Below are positions 16,578 through 26,788 of a stretch of DNA of 64,000 nucleotides, one piece after another. Positions within the stretch are counted from its first letter, which is position 1; each line of letters opens with the position of its first letter. The translations under genes and the position numbers were made by a program. The notes under the pieces were generated by a model. It was not told the DNA's origin and ran no database searches. It saw only the letters and a program-made list of their open reading frames with translations. Source of the stretch: Bacillota bacterium (lineage in GTDB: Bacteria > Bacillota > UBA4882 > UBA8346); contig JARKQY010000043.1 of the NCBI GenBank assembly GCA_029974635.1, forward strand, positions 1 through 64,000. Reading direction: 5' to 3'.

Positions 16578-17348
16578 GTGAGCATAATGGAGAATTATTT
16601 GGATTTATTAAAAGAACAGTTTAACAATAGAATTGATTTTCAGGAAAAACGGCCTGGCATTATACAGCTTATGGCTCCATTTTATCATGAAGATGGAGAT
16701 ATGCTGGACATCTTTATAGAAGAAGCGCCCGAACCAGGTAAAATAAGAGTCTGCGACCACGGCATGACGCTTATGCGGCTTTCATACTCATACGACATTG
16801 ACACTCCCAATAAAGAACAGATATTTCAGAAAATAATTTCAGAAAATGGTGTCTATGAAACTGAGGGTACTATTTTTATCGATACGCTCCCAAACTATCT
16901 ATATCCTTCTGTTTTACAGTTCTCACAGGCGGTCGCCAAGGTATCAAATATGAGTCTTTATAAACGCGAAGTAATTAGAAGTCTTTTCTTCGAGTTACTA
17001 GCAGAATTTGTAGATAGTAATTTAAAAAAGTTTAATCCGATTCCAAACTCCTACCCGCTAGAAACTCGTGACGATTTAGTAGTTGATTATATGTTCGATG
17101 TTAAACCCCGTCCAATTTTCCTCTATGGAATAAAGGACAATTCGCAGGCGCGCTTAGCGGCTATCTCTTGCCTTGAATTTCAGAGGAATTTAGTACAGTT
17201 TAAAAGCATCGCTGTTCATGAAGATTTTGATAATCTTTCTAAAAGGGATCGAAAAATCATTACCAATATACTCGATAAACAGTTTACTAATTTAGATGAA
17301 TTCAAACATTCCGGGGAAAATTATTTTACAAGAGAAATGGTACAGTAA
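16578..17348 (+). CDS. DUF1828-like cargo protein
   Basis: The 256-residue protein has the DUF1828 pattern DGDMLDIFIEE then IRVCDHGMTLMRLSY, and a second half like DUF1829 (DYMFDVKPRPIFLYGI). A second ATG at 16587 may be the true start; ribosome sites are weak for both. It follows the DUF6978-like gene. Pairs of these families are recurrent in phage and plasmid genomes, but their activity is not established here. Confidence 0.65.
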   Translation: MSIMENYLDLLKEQFNNRIDFQEKRPGIIQLMAPFYHEDGDMLDIFIEEAPEPGKIRVCDHGMTLMRLSYSYDIDTPNKEQIFQKIISENGVYETEGTIFIDTLPNYLYPSVLQFSQAVAKVSNMSLYKREVIRSLFFELLAEFVDSNLKKFNPIPNSYPLETRDDLVVDYMFDVKPRPIFLYGIKDNSQARLAAISCLEFQRNLVQFKSIAVHEDFDNLSKRDRKIITNILDKQFTNLDEFKHSGENYFTREMVQ

Positions 17349-17455
17349 CGATTCTATGGTTACTGCTGTTCGCCAGAAAAATACGGATTTAAAGTTTTCC
17401 CAAAATAAAAATAAAGACCCGGGAAAGGCCCAGACCTCTATTTTCGCTTTCGCTC

Positions 17456-17467
17456 AACGTACGTTGT
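17456..17467. repeat. 12-bp perfect palindrome
   Basis: CAACGTACGTTG lies between the cargo pair and the integrase. It could be a regulator site for the integrase, but nothing else supports this. Confidence 0.35.
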
Positions 17468-17554
17468 AGTATATTGTATCTCTTTCTGCTTAAATCATAA
17501 CATCAAATGTTCATTTTTTCAACAAATTCATTGAAATCAATAGGTGGTGATTCT

Positions 17555-18712
17555 ATGAAAGGCTCCAAAATCAAACGCGGGGAAAATTCATGGTTAATCC
17601 GGATCTATGACGGAATAGACCCGGAGACCGGCAAGAAAAAGTATCTTCCTGAAACTTTTCACGGCACTGCAGACGAAGCCGATGATCGAATTCATGAAAT
17701 TATAACCGACAGAAACCGGGGAGAATATATCGAACCGTCTAAAATGACTTTCGGAGAGTATCTTTTACATTGGCTTGAAAATATTAAAAATACGATCAGC
17801 GAGGGATCCTATGATGATTATAAAACCCATGTCAAAAAACATTTACTAAAAGATAAAATCACCAAAGTTAAATTACTCAAATTAACTGCTTTAGATATTC
17901 AAGGGTATTTAAACAGAAAATTAGGATCTCCACGGGTAGACGGAAGACCGGGCGGAGTATCTGCCAAAACTACCAAAAATCATTTAGGTACAATAAAAAA
18001 AGCTCTAAAAGATGCCTGTATTTGGCGTATCTTAAAGGAAAATCCGGCTCAATATGTTACTGCCCCGAAAGTTCCCAAAAAGAAAATGAAGGTATTCACC
18101 GAAGAAGAGGCTCTCAAATTTTTAGATACTGCCGTTACCGACCGTTTTTATTTACTGTTCTTATTTGCCATTTATACCGGTCTCCGGCAAGGAGAGTTAA
18201 GGGGACTAACATGGACCGATTTAGACCTAAAAAAATGCACTGTACCTATCCAGCAAACTATTAGAAAATCAGGTGAAAAAGCCATATATAAAGAGCCAAA
18301 AACTGATGAAAGCATCGCCTCTGTATCTTTCAGCCCGGAATTTGTGCCCTTATTTGACGCTCATAGAAAGCAACAAGTTGCAGCCAGATTAGCTTCCAAA
18401 TTAGAATATGAAGATCATGACCTCGTGTTTTGTTCTTACAACGGCCGGCCAATTGATTTAAAAATATTGACTAAACATTTTAGACAAGTAATAGATAAAG
18501 CGAAAGTGCCTCGTATACGGTTTCACGATTTGCGGCACAGCTGCGCTAGTATATTAATATCCGAAGGTGTCCACTTAAAGACTGTACAGGAACGATTAAG
18601 ACATGCGGATATTAGAACAACCGGTAATATCTATAGTCACGTTGTACCGAAGATGCAGCAAGAAGCTAACGACACTATGAGTAGAGTTCTTAAAATTAAA
18701 CAAACCCAGTAG
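17555..18712 (+). CDS. int: Tyrosine-type phage integrase
   Basis: The enzyme recombines phage and host attachment sites. The ATG at 17555 follows AGGTGGTGATTCT; a longer reading from 17507 lacks a site. The 385-residue product has an AP2-like arm-binding domain (SWLIRIYDGIDPETGKKKY), a core-binding domain (MTFGEYLLHWLENIKN) and a catalytic domain with TGLRQGELRGL (first Arg), FHDLRHSCASIL (His-x-x-Arg) and IYSHV (nucleophile Tyr). The stop codon lies within its own terminator, next to the tRNA-Arg target. Confidence 0.92.
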   Translation: MKGSKIKRGENSWLIRIYDGIDPETGKKKYLPETFHGTADEADDRIHEIITDRNRGEYIEPSKMTFGEYLLHWLENIKNTISEGSYDDYKTHVKKHLLKDKITKVKLLKLTALDIQGYLNRKLGSPRVDGRPGGVSAKTTKNHLGTIKKALKDACIWRILKENPAQYVTAPKVPKKKMKVFTEEEALKFLDTAVTDRFYLLFLFAIYTGLRQGELRGLTWTDLDLKKCTVPIQQTIRKSGEKAIYKEPKTDESIASVSFSPEFVPLFDAHRKQQVAARLASKLEYEDHDLVFCSYNGRPIDLKILTKHFRQVIDKAKVPRIRFHDLRHSCASILISEGVHLKTVQERLRHADIRTTGNIYSHVVPKMQQEANDTMSRVLKIKQTQ

Positions 18713-18727
18713 CCGCTGGGTTTTTGT
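18704..18727 (+). terminator. Integrase terminator
   Basis: ACCCAG and CTGGGT form a stem around TAGCCG, followed by TTTTTGTTTG; the TAG is the integrase stop codon itself. Confidence 0.75.
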
Positions 18728-18802
18728 TTGTATAGATATTGATTTTATTGTGTTTGTGAAGGGTGGATGATCAAAAGGATGATCAATTTCGTCTTTCAAA
18801 AA

Positions 18803-18826
18803 ATAAAAACCCTTATCATTTAAGGA
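18803..18826 (-). terminator. Putative tRNA-Arg terminator
   Basis: On the minus strand CCTTAAATGATAAGG forms a 5-bp hairpin followed by GTTTTTATTTTTTG, directly downstream of the tRNA. Confidence 0.55.
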
Positions 18827-18834
18827 TTTGAAAG

Positions 18835-18909
18835 TGGTGCGCCCGACAGGAATCGAACCTGTGCACCTGGCTCCGGAGGCCAGTGCTCTATCCCCTGAGC
18901 TACGGGCGC
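18835..18909 (-). tRNA. tRNA-Arg (anticodon CCG), prophage attachment target
   Basis: The cloverleaf is complete: acceptor GCGCCCG/CGGGCGC, D arm GCTCAGGGGATAGAGC, anticodon arm CTGGC-CTCCGGA-GCCAG (anticodon CCG), T arm ACAGG-TTCGATT-CCTGT, and an encoded CCA (75 nt). The prophage lies on its 3' side with the integrase next to it, so the 3' half is most likely the attachment core; the second copy lies outside the window. Confidence 0.95.
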
Positions 18910-19057
18910 ATTGATACAAATCAAAACACGTATTACTATTTTACAATATTTAATCCTCTTTGACAAGAGATAGTTTATCCCAAAAATAGATTTATTTGTA
19001 CTCACCTAAAATAAACCAGCAATTAGTTTTTTACTGCCGGTTTTGAAATTCCGGTTA

Positions 19058-19759
19058 TTAGTCTACATATCTTATTTTGAAGTCATTCCAATTTACTTCG
19101 ACTATATTATCTTTATATTGCTCATAAAGTTTAGGGTATTTCTTTTGAAAATCCCTTAAATCGGCGTCAAAGTCGTCATTTGTATACTCCGTTTCAGTTG
19201 TAAATTCAATTCGCAAAGGATGATCGCTTATTTTGCGGGCATCAACAAAATCGACTTCAATGACACCCATATAAACCAGACTATTCGGCGGAATATTAAA
19301 TGATTTTAAAATTAAGGTAGACATTCCGGTGATATATTCATTTTCATCAGCATTAGCTATAAATTCCGTCATCCTATAATTATTGGGCGTTTTAAAAACA
19401 AAATAATGCAACAGATAATCTCCAGCTTCCGCTCCGGCGACAAAACTTGCGTCATAACCATTCAGACCATCTTGTGATACTTTTAAACGATTTTTGTAGT
19501 TAAAAGCTATGGAAAAATCTTTTTGCTGTTTCATATTTTGTAAATCCAATAACGCAAAAAAACATCCGGTTCCAGACGGCCTAAACCGTGGAAAACTGGT
19601 GAGTACCCTGACCCGGCCAAACAAAACTGACTGATATTTTGATGGTAACTTATCATTATTCAAGCGTTTGATCTCCCCGGAAAATGCAACTGAAGAAAAG
19701 ATAATAAATACAAAAACAAAAAGCATAGTAAGAAGTCGCATTATTTTATTTTGCATCAT
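19058..19759 (-). CDS. Secreted protein of unknown function (233 aa)
   Basis: The N-terminus is a Sec signal peptide (basic MMQNKIMRLL, hydrophobic core MLFVFVFIIFSSVAFS, cut expected after AFS). The mature part is β-rich and not recognised. GGGAGGTATTTC precedes the ATG. It stands alone between the prophage target tRNA and the GH13 gene. Confidence 0.75.
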   Translation of the reverse strand: MMQNKIMRLLTMLFVFVFIIFSSVAFSGEIKRLNNDKLPSKYQSVLFGRVRVLTSFPRFRPSGTGCFFALLDLQNMKQQKDFSIAFNYKNRLKVSQDGLNGYDASFVAGAEAGDYLLHYFVFKTPNNYRMTEFIANADENEYITGMSTLILKSFNIPPNSLVYMGVIEVDFVDARKISDHPLRIEFTTETEYTNDDFDADLRDFQKKYPKLYEQYKDNIVEVNWNDFKIRYVD

Positions 19760-19907
19760 GAAATACCTCCCAAAATTTTAGGTTAATTTAATAAACAATT
19801 CTAGCATTGTTGGTTTCTTCCTGCATTTTTTATCAAGCCATTTGATCAATAATATAAATTTATTCCACTGCAATTGCATAAAACCTCAAATAAAATAATT
19901 ATTCAGG

Positions 19908-19942
19908 TAATAAAAAAGCCAGGAATATAATATCCTTGACTT
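19908..19942 (-). terminator. Terminator behind the GH13 gene
   Basis: On the minus strand AGTCAAGGA pairs with TCCTGGCT (one bulge, one G-U), followed by TTTTTTATT. Confidence 0.65.
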
Positions 19943-19985
19943 TTACCGTACTAATACTACTCTTTATATATTTATTTATTCAACA

Positions 19986-22244
19986 TTAATGTTCCCATTT
20001 ATAAATAAAACCGCTACTGGATGGCAGGGTAAATTCGGGCACATAGCCCTGAGTGATTATGGTAGTCGAGCTATCCCTGGAATTATTCCCGAAAGGTTCC
20101 AGATCACTGACTTGATCAATATCGGCCAGTTTCACCCATCTTCCCGCCAAACCGAAGTCAACTCCCAGTGTAACCGGATAAGGTTCAAAATTAAACAGGA
20201 TCACCATCTGTTCCGTTGGTTTTGCGTTGGGAATGGTCCTCCAGCCAATGACCGTTTTCCCGTTTCCCTGCTCCAACCATGGCCCAATGATAAAGTGAAA
20301 CCTACCCTCTTCGATCAAATCGGACCCGGTGATCTTAAGTCCGCAATAACGCCGCCTCAAATTAATCAAGCCTTGAGCCCACTGAAAAAATTTATGATTA
20401 TTTAAATCCACCGGCCAATCAAACTGAACCCGGTTGCGGGGGCGATCCACTCCGAATTCTTGCCCCATATAAATCATGGGTTGCCCCAGAGCGGCAATTG
20501 TAGCCATAAATCCTAATCGGGCTTTTCTTTCCTTGGCCGGTTCCGTTTGCAGGGCAGGACCGTCCGTTGCTACTTCGAAGGGGATGCTATTTTCATCATG
20601 ACTTTCGCAATAGTTAATTACATTATTGGTATGACGGGCATAAAAATTCCGGCAATAATAAAATACATCTCCCAGATATTGCGGCGAATCATCGACCCAG
20701 TCCTGATAAACTCCTTCCCTAAGTAATGCGGCGATTTTGTCGTGAAACGGATCGCACCATTGGGCAAAGCCGTTCCAGCCGTCGCGATTTAAATCCGGCT
20801 GATTGGGAAGATTCTCGACAACTAAGATGCAATTGGATTTAAACCCCCGATCTCGGATCTCATATTGTAACCGATGTAAAAAACCATGATCCATCCAGTC
20901 CGAATGGGTGGCATCGAACCGGAAACCGTCGACCCGGTATTCTTTGAGCATCAATTTACAAACATCGATTAAATAGTTTTGCACCTCTTCCCGTTCCGTT
21001 GCCACGCGATTGCCCCAAGGAGTACCGCCGTTGAAATAAAAGCCGCCCGGGTTGGAATCGCCGATGATTCCCCATAAAGGATTAAAAGTATTTGCGGTAT
21101 GATTAAAAACCAAATCCAGCAAAACAGCAATCCCATTTTGATGGGCGGTATCCACCATCTCCCGCAAGTCATCAGGGGTACCAAAATCCCGTTCAATGGA
21201 TGCAAAACCGCAAGGATCATATCCCAAAGCTGTAGGACCTTGCATGGTAGGAGCTTCGGAGGTCGGCATCAAACCCAGGGCATTCACTCCAAGTTCCCTG
21301 AAATAACCATTCCGGATACGCCTGGTCACTCCCTTAAATTTTCCTTGTTCACTCACGGGAATATCCGCATCTCCTTCGGTGAACCCGTAGACGTTCATTT
21401 CATAAATAATTAAATCCGAAAGGAGGGGGGTTTTCCATTTGCCGCCGGACCATTGGTAACGGCCCGGATCAATGACAAGGCCGGGGTTTCGCTGCATATC
21501 CTTTCCGTAATAACGGGTTAAGGGATCATGCACATAACGCCATGGCTTTCGATTACCGTCCAAAGGAACTCCGCCGATGACAAAAAATTGATATTCCAAT
21601 TCCGGCAGGTGCAGATCGGACGGCAGCCGTAGCAGCCATATATTGGGATAGTCGTAATAACCACGGTATAATTCCATTTTAAAAAATTCTCCCGGGTCAG
21701 GATTGGGATGTCCCGGACACTGCCAATCATTGAAGTTTCCAATCAAAAAAACCTGGGCCGCCCGGTGATGAAAGAATCCAAACAAGACAGTGCCGTCTTT
21801 CAAAACATTGGCGCCAAGCATGGACGCTTTGATACCGGGATGTTTGGATGGATGAGGCGGAATACCTTCCCGTAGATAGGCGATGTCCGTTTCCGGGAGG
21901 TATAATTGATCCGGAATCAGATCTTTAATGACATTATAATAATCATTTATGTATCCTTTGGGAATCGCCGGTTTTACCGGATATACTTCCGCCCTGTCCG
22001 GCAGACACCAAACTTCACCGCCTAAATAATTGCCGTAAAACCGTTCAAACCCGGGATCATTCTTTAATCCCTTGAACATAAAATGAAAGGAACTTAACCC
22101 AACTTCAATCTCAAAAACCATCCCATCGTCATCCAACCGGGTTAATTGAAATATCTGCGACTTTCTACGGAATTGATGACTATGCCATAATTCCAGGGTG
22201 ATCTTCTCGGAGCCTTGATTGCGCAAATGGATCGTTATTACCAT
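19986..22244 (-). CDS. GH13 α-amylase/branching-type enzyme with a CBM48-like domain
   Basis: At 752 residues it has an N-terminal β-rich domain and a CBM48-like segment (FHHRAAQVFLIGNFNDW), then the GH13 barrel. The four GH13 regions are present: I DLVFNHTA, II GFRFDATH with the nucleophile Asp, III ILVVENLP with the acid/base Glu, IV NYCESHDEN. A C-terminal β domain follows. It acts on α-1,4/1,6-glucans; the CBM48 suggests glycogen branching or a related transfer. No secretion signal is seen, so the enzyme is probably cytoplasmic. GGAGGAACCT precedes the ATG. The oxidoreductase gene upstream may be cotranscribed (60-base gap). Confidence 0.85.
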   Translation of the reverse strand: MVITIHLRNQGSEKITLELWHSHQFRRKSQIFQLTRLDDDGMVFEIEVGLSSFHFMFKGLKNDPGFERFYGNYLGGEVWCLPDRAEVYPVKPAIPKGYINDYYNVIKDLIPDQLYLPETDIAYLREGIPPHPSKHPGIKASMLGANVLKDGTVLFGFFHHRAAQVFLIGNFNDWQCPGHPNPDPGEFFKMELYRGYYDYPNIWLLRLPSDLHLPELEYQFFVIGGVPLDGNRKPWRYVHDPLTRYYGKDMQRNPGLVIDPGRYQWSGGKWKTPLLSDLIIYEMNVYGFTEGDADIPVSEQGKFKGVTRRIRNGYFRELGVNALGLMPTSEAPTMQGPTALGYDPCGFASIERDFGTPDDLREMVDTAHQNGIAVLLDLVFNHTANTFNPLWGIIGDSNPGGFYFNGGTPWGNRVATEREEVQNYLIDVCKLMLKEYRVDGFRFDATHSDWMDHGFLHRLQYEIRDRGFKSNCILVVENLPNQPDLNRDGWNGFAQWCDPFHDKIAALLREGVYQDWVDDSPQYLGDVFYYCRNFYARHTNNVINYCESHDENSIPFEVATDGPALQTEPAKERKARLGFMATIAALGQPMIYMGQEFGVDRPRNRVQFDWPVDLNNHKFFQWAQGLINLRRRYCGLKITGSDLIEEGRFHFIIGPWLEQGNGKTVIGWRTIPNAKPTEQMVILFNFEPYPVTLGVDFGLAGRWVKLADIDQVSDLEPFGNNSRDSSTTIITQGYVPEFTLPSSSGFIYKWEH

Positions 22245-22304
22245 AGGTTCCTCCAGGGGAAAATAAAATCTACTTTAGTATGTCCAGGATGAGACAAATA
22301 ATGT

Positions 22305-23405
22305 TTACATTCTCCACTCTTGGTATTCTTCCTTATTCCGCTGGTAAGCCGGGAAGAAATCCGCTTCTTGATCCACTTTAACCGGTGTCTCTCCTTCAAT
22401 GGACTCCAAAATCGCAAATATAGTCCGGGCATCTCCGTACTCAATCTCCGGGGTCACCGCCACCGGTTCCTTCCCCAAATATGCATTGTAAAAATTTAAC
22501 ATTTGGTTATAGTATCCCCGCTGCGGACGGTAAGGAAGCTGTTTTACGGATCCATTATTATAGGCAATGTTAATAACACCGGAATCCCTTTCTTCCTGAT
22601 AGATTTCACCGTTTCTTCCCAAAATCCGGAGACCGATTAACGGCCGCTGCACCTCTTTGCCTCCGGCGCAAAATGAGTAACTCCCGGTAAAACCGCTTAT
22701 GAACCGGAAAATGACATTGATAACCGCCAATTGATCAAGGGCGATGTCTTTTCTGAGACTATATGCCATCAATTCATCGATGGCGCCAAAAATATGCCGG
22801 ATAACGGCTATATCGTGAACTATGGTATCATAAAAAACACCACCCGGAAAATCCGGGTGCTGACGCCATTCTTTGGCGGTAAACGTATTTTGGGTCCTGT
22901 CTTCGAGAAAGCCAATCACCCGGTTCCATACAAAATAATCCACGCCGCCGATATGTCCTTCCCGGACCAAATCCCGAATGATGTTCGGGTCTTCGTTATA
23001 ACGGTAATTTTCGGCAATCATCATCATCGGAATTTTATACCTATGGGTCAATTCGGCATATCTTTTAGCCTCTGCAAGGGTTGAGGCTATCGGTTTCTTG
23101 CAAATAATGGCTTTGGGGGTTCCGGAAACTGCCTTTGCCACCGCCTCCGTTACTGTAAAACTGGATTCAACGGAGACCATAATATCGATTACCTGTAAAT
23201 CTTCCCGTGTTACCAATTCTTGAAAATCAGTATATGTGCCTTGAGCTCCCAATCCAAGCTTTTGCGCCCAGTAAGTCGCCTTCGTTTTATCTGCGTCACA
23301 TATGGCAACAATTTCGTAATTGGCGTTTAATTCTTGATATGCCGGATAGCGCAGCCGTTCAAAGGCCATACCAGCGCCAACAATGCCCACCTTTAGCCGT
23401 TTCAT
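22305..23405 (-). CDS. Gfo/Idh/MocA-family NAD(P)-dependent oxidoreductase
   Basis: The N-terminal Rossmann fold begins KVGIVGAGMAFERLRYPAYQ, and the family's catalytic-lysine EKP motif is present as CKKP in ICKKPIASTLAEAKRYA. A C-terminal α/β sheet domain follows (YGDARTIFAILESIEG). The ATG at 23405 follows GGGGAGGAAAAG; a longer reading from 23435 lacks a site. These enzymes oxidise or reduce sugar or cyclitol hydroxyls; the substrate cannot be told. The GH13 gene lies next downstream. Confidence 0.82.
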   Translation of the reverse strand: MKRLKVGIVGAGMAFERLRYPAYQELNANYEIVAICDADKTKATYWAQKLGLGAQGTYTDFQELVTREDLQVIDIMVSVESSFTVTEAVAKAVSGTPKAIICKKPIASTLAEAKRYAELTHRYKIPMMMIAENYRYNEDPNIIRDLVREGHIGGVDYFVWNRVIGFLEDRTQNTFTAKEWRQHPDFPGGVFYDTIVHDIAVIRHIFGAIDELMAYSLRKDIALDQLAVINVIFRFISGFTGSYSFCAGGKEVQRPLIGLRILGRNGEIYQEERDSGVINIAYNNGSVKQLPYRPQRGYYNQMLNFYNAYLGKEPVAVTPEIEYGDARTIFAILESIEGETPVKVDQEADFFPAYQRNKEEYQEWRM

Positions 23406-23729
23406 CTTTTCCTCCCCGTTAAGGCAATAGATCATTAGAAGTTATGTAAAAAAGTTCCTTTCCAGTAAAACAAAATTTATTTGCCTTGCTTTTTTACATC
23501 ACTTCTTCGGAAGAAGTATGCACTTTTTGTTAAGAATAGGGTTTATCACACTTCTTATAGTATTGCCTTAATATTGACGAATATTCAATCGTATCAAAAG
23601 TCGGGAAATGCATGACAATCATCCGCCCTGAATTATCAATAAATAATTTTAAATTAAAGCTGCGCTTTTATATGACTATGAGGAAAGAAAATCGGATGGC
23701 TGTTTTATCAGGAATATTTTCTAGATAGA
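23406..23729. other. Gene-free stretch with two nested hairpins
   Basis: AGTTATGTAAAAAAG (23440-23454) and CTTTTTTACATCACT (23489-23503) are inverted at 14 of 15 positions. A second perfect 8-bp stem (ACTTCTTC/GAAGAAGT) lies at 23501-23517. They separate the Gfo/Idh gene and cheB1. Nothing else is recognised. Confidence 0.5.
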
Positions 23730-24788
<1,059 letters not shown>

Positions 24789-24827
24789 TTAATCATAAAT
24801 ATCTTTAACTGCCGGAATAATCAAAAA

Positions 24828-26312
24828 CTATTTTTTTATTTCACGTTTTTTATTCCGCGTTAGTTCTTGATGGACTGAAAGTTTACCGTGTACCAGTTGA
24901 GAAAGTTCAGATACAATTTGTTTCAAGTTCTCCGACTGAGCACTTAATTCTTCGGCCGCCGCCGCACTCTCTTCCGCGTTGGCTGAGTTTTGCTGGGTTA
25001 CGCTTTCCATTTGGCCCATTGCTTTACTCACTTGTTCAACACCCAAATACTGTTCCTGGCTGGCGGCAGAGATTTCATCCATTAAATCATTCACTTTTTC
25101 CGACTGCACCGTGATTTCATTCAAAGCATCCCGGACCCGCTCCGCAACCACAACTCCTTTATCGGAAAGCGCAATATTCGACTCAATGATAGCAGTGGTA
25201 TCTTTAGCTGCTTGCGCGCTACGCTGGGCGAGATTGCGAACTTCCTCCGCCACCACTGCGAAACCCATACCTGCTTCACCGGCCCGTGCAGCCTCGATCG
25301 CCGCATTCAAAGCTAAAATATTGGTCTGAAAAGCGATATCATCGATAACTTTGATGATTTTAGAAATCTGGTCGCTGGATCGTTTAATCTCTTCCATGGA
25401 GTCCATCATTTCCTGCATCTCTTGATTACCTTTGGCCGCCGTTTCTTTTGCTTGCTCCGATAATTGAGCCGCCTGTTTAGTATTGGCAGTATTCTGCTGT
25501 AACATGGATGAGGATTCCTGCAAGGTGGAAGAAGTTTCCTCAATAGCTGCAGCTTGTTCGGCGCTACCCTGGGATAATTGTTGGGCTGACGCCGATAACT
25601 GATTAGAGGCGGAAGCTACTTGTTGAGCGCCTTCCGTTATTCTTGCGACGGTTTGGTTCACCAGTTTCGTAATACTCCGGGTAATAATATAGGCAAGTAC
25701 TATTCCCACCATCATCCCCACTGAATTTAAAATAATCAGAAAAATATATGAACTTTGATAATTATTCCCGGCTGCTATTTGACCCTTTTTATTGTGATCT
25801 TCTATGAGAGCAATATATTTGGCGATATTATCCTGCAGTTCCTCATTGGCGGGCACTCCTTTTTCCAGTAATAATGAAATAGCTTCGGACTGTTTATGGA
25901 CTATGGCGAGTTCCAAAACGTCATTGTTAATTGGTTTGGCGTTATCAATTGTGATTTTTATCTTATCCCGCAATTCCCTTTCCGTTTCGCTGATAACTCC
26001 AACTTTTTGAAGCTCTTCGTATGCTTGGTTATAATCGGTTCTTGCTCGTTCAATTTTTTTCATTTCACGGTTGATAATCCGTTCATCACCACTAAGCGCA
26101 ATGGTTCGAATACCCTGGTTAATGATATGGAAAGAAGTGGAAATTTTATTGGTTAACATCAATTTATAATAACTCACATCAACCAGTTCCGTAATCCCAT
26201 TATTTAATTGATTCATGCTATTCAAAGCCATAATAACCATTATTACCATAATGATTAATATCGAACTAAAACCCAGGATGATACGAGTTGCAAGTTTTAT
26301 TCGTTGCTGCAT
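24828..26312 (-). CDS. Methyl-accepting chemotaxis protein MCP1
   Basis: The 494-residue receptor has an N-terminal TM helix ([20 protein letters not shown]), a short helical sensor (4-helix-bundle type), a second TM (~190-212, [21 protein letters not shown]) and a signalling helix. The tip [21 protein letters not shown] is intact. No C-terminal NWETF-like tether is seen. AAGGAGATAGTGTT precedes the ATG. The tip and the methylation helices are nearly the same as in MCP2 and MCP3. It is followed by cheB1. Confidence 0.92.
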   Translation of the reverse strand: MQQRIKLATRIILGFSSILIIMVIMVIMALNSMNQLNNGITELVDVSYYKLMLTNKISTSFHIINQGIRTIALSGDERIINREMKKIERARTDYNQAYEELQKVGVISETERELRDKIKITIDNAKPINNDVLELAIVHKQSEAISLLLEKGVPANEELQDNIAKYIALIEDHNKKGQIAAGNNYQSSYIFLIILNSVGMMVGIVLAYIITRSITKLVNQTVARITEGAQQVASASNQLSASAQQLSQGSAEQAAAIEETSSTLQESSSMLQQNTANTKQAAQLSEQAKETAAKGNQEMQEMMDSMEEIKRSSDQISKIIKVIDDIAFQTNILALNAAIEAARAGEAGMGFAVVAEEVRNLAQRSAQAAKDTTAIIESNIALSDKGVVVAERVRDALNEITVQSEKVNDLMDEISAASQEQYLGVEQVSKAMGQMESVTQQNSANAEESAAAAEELSAQSENLKQIVSELSQLVHGKLSVHQELTRNKKREIKK

Positions 26313-26339
26313 AACACTATCTCCTTACTCCTTTTGATG

Positions 26340-26530
26340 TGATATCAATAATGTTTCATTGTATCTTCTGCGGCAATAACGACACAGGTTCGCCCGGTAT
26401 AGTTCTCTCATTCATTCCAAACTTCAACCCGAGGTCAATCATCGAGATAATCTTGCCCCGTAGATTTATCACCCCCTTCACTTACCTTCCTGGATCTCCG
26501 TCTTTTCTTCTCCTTGATACCATATCCTAA
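26340..26530 (-). pseudogene. cheW remnant
   Basis: The minus-strand frame near 26356-26484 reads [20 protein letters not shown] then FGMNERT, matching [20 protein letters not shown] and [12 protein letters not shown] of the intact CheW at 30950. After that a frameshift is needed to reach RTCVVIAAED, which matches [11 protein letters not shown] of CheW. Upstream, EIQEGK in another frame matches the KTQEY region. The middle of a cheW gene therefore survives, broken by frameshifts, directly upstream of MCP1, as the intact cheW lies upstream of MCP2. Confidence 0.85.
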
Positions 26531-26788
26531 AAAGGTCGCTGCGAAACAATTATAAACTTCGTATTCCCATAAAGAAAACCGATCAAAAAAGAGGAATTCT
26601 GATTACTTAAGGTTAAGTAGCAGTTAAGAATCTATTCGAAATTAATGAAGCGAAGTGGTTTATGCCTTATAGGACGGTAAAATTGCCAAAATAACTCGGC
26701 CGTGAGTTAACGTTTCAGTATATATGGCCGCCGATTGAAACAAACATTCACAAAAATCCGGCCCCAAGTTGCACCGCTGAAATTGTAT
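26531..26788. other. Gene-free stretch between the cheW remnant and cheB2
   Basis: No coding frame on either strand looks real. A short inverted match lies around CGGCCG (26698-26703) and TGGCCG. It separates the two chemotaxis blocks. Confidence 0.4.

Noticed and set aside
17400-17450. Terminator after the DUF1828-like gene
   Set aside because: CCCGGG and GGCCC make only a weak, short stem and no T-run follows directly.
23561-23720. Short plus-strand frame with several methionines
   Set aside because: AT-rich, no ribosome site, no recognisable domain, and in the gap with hairpins.
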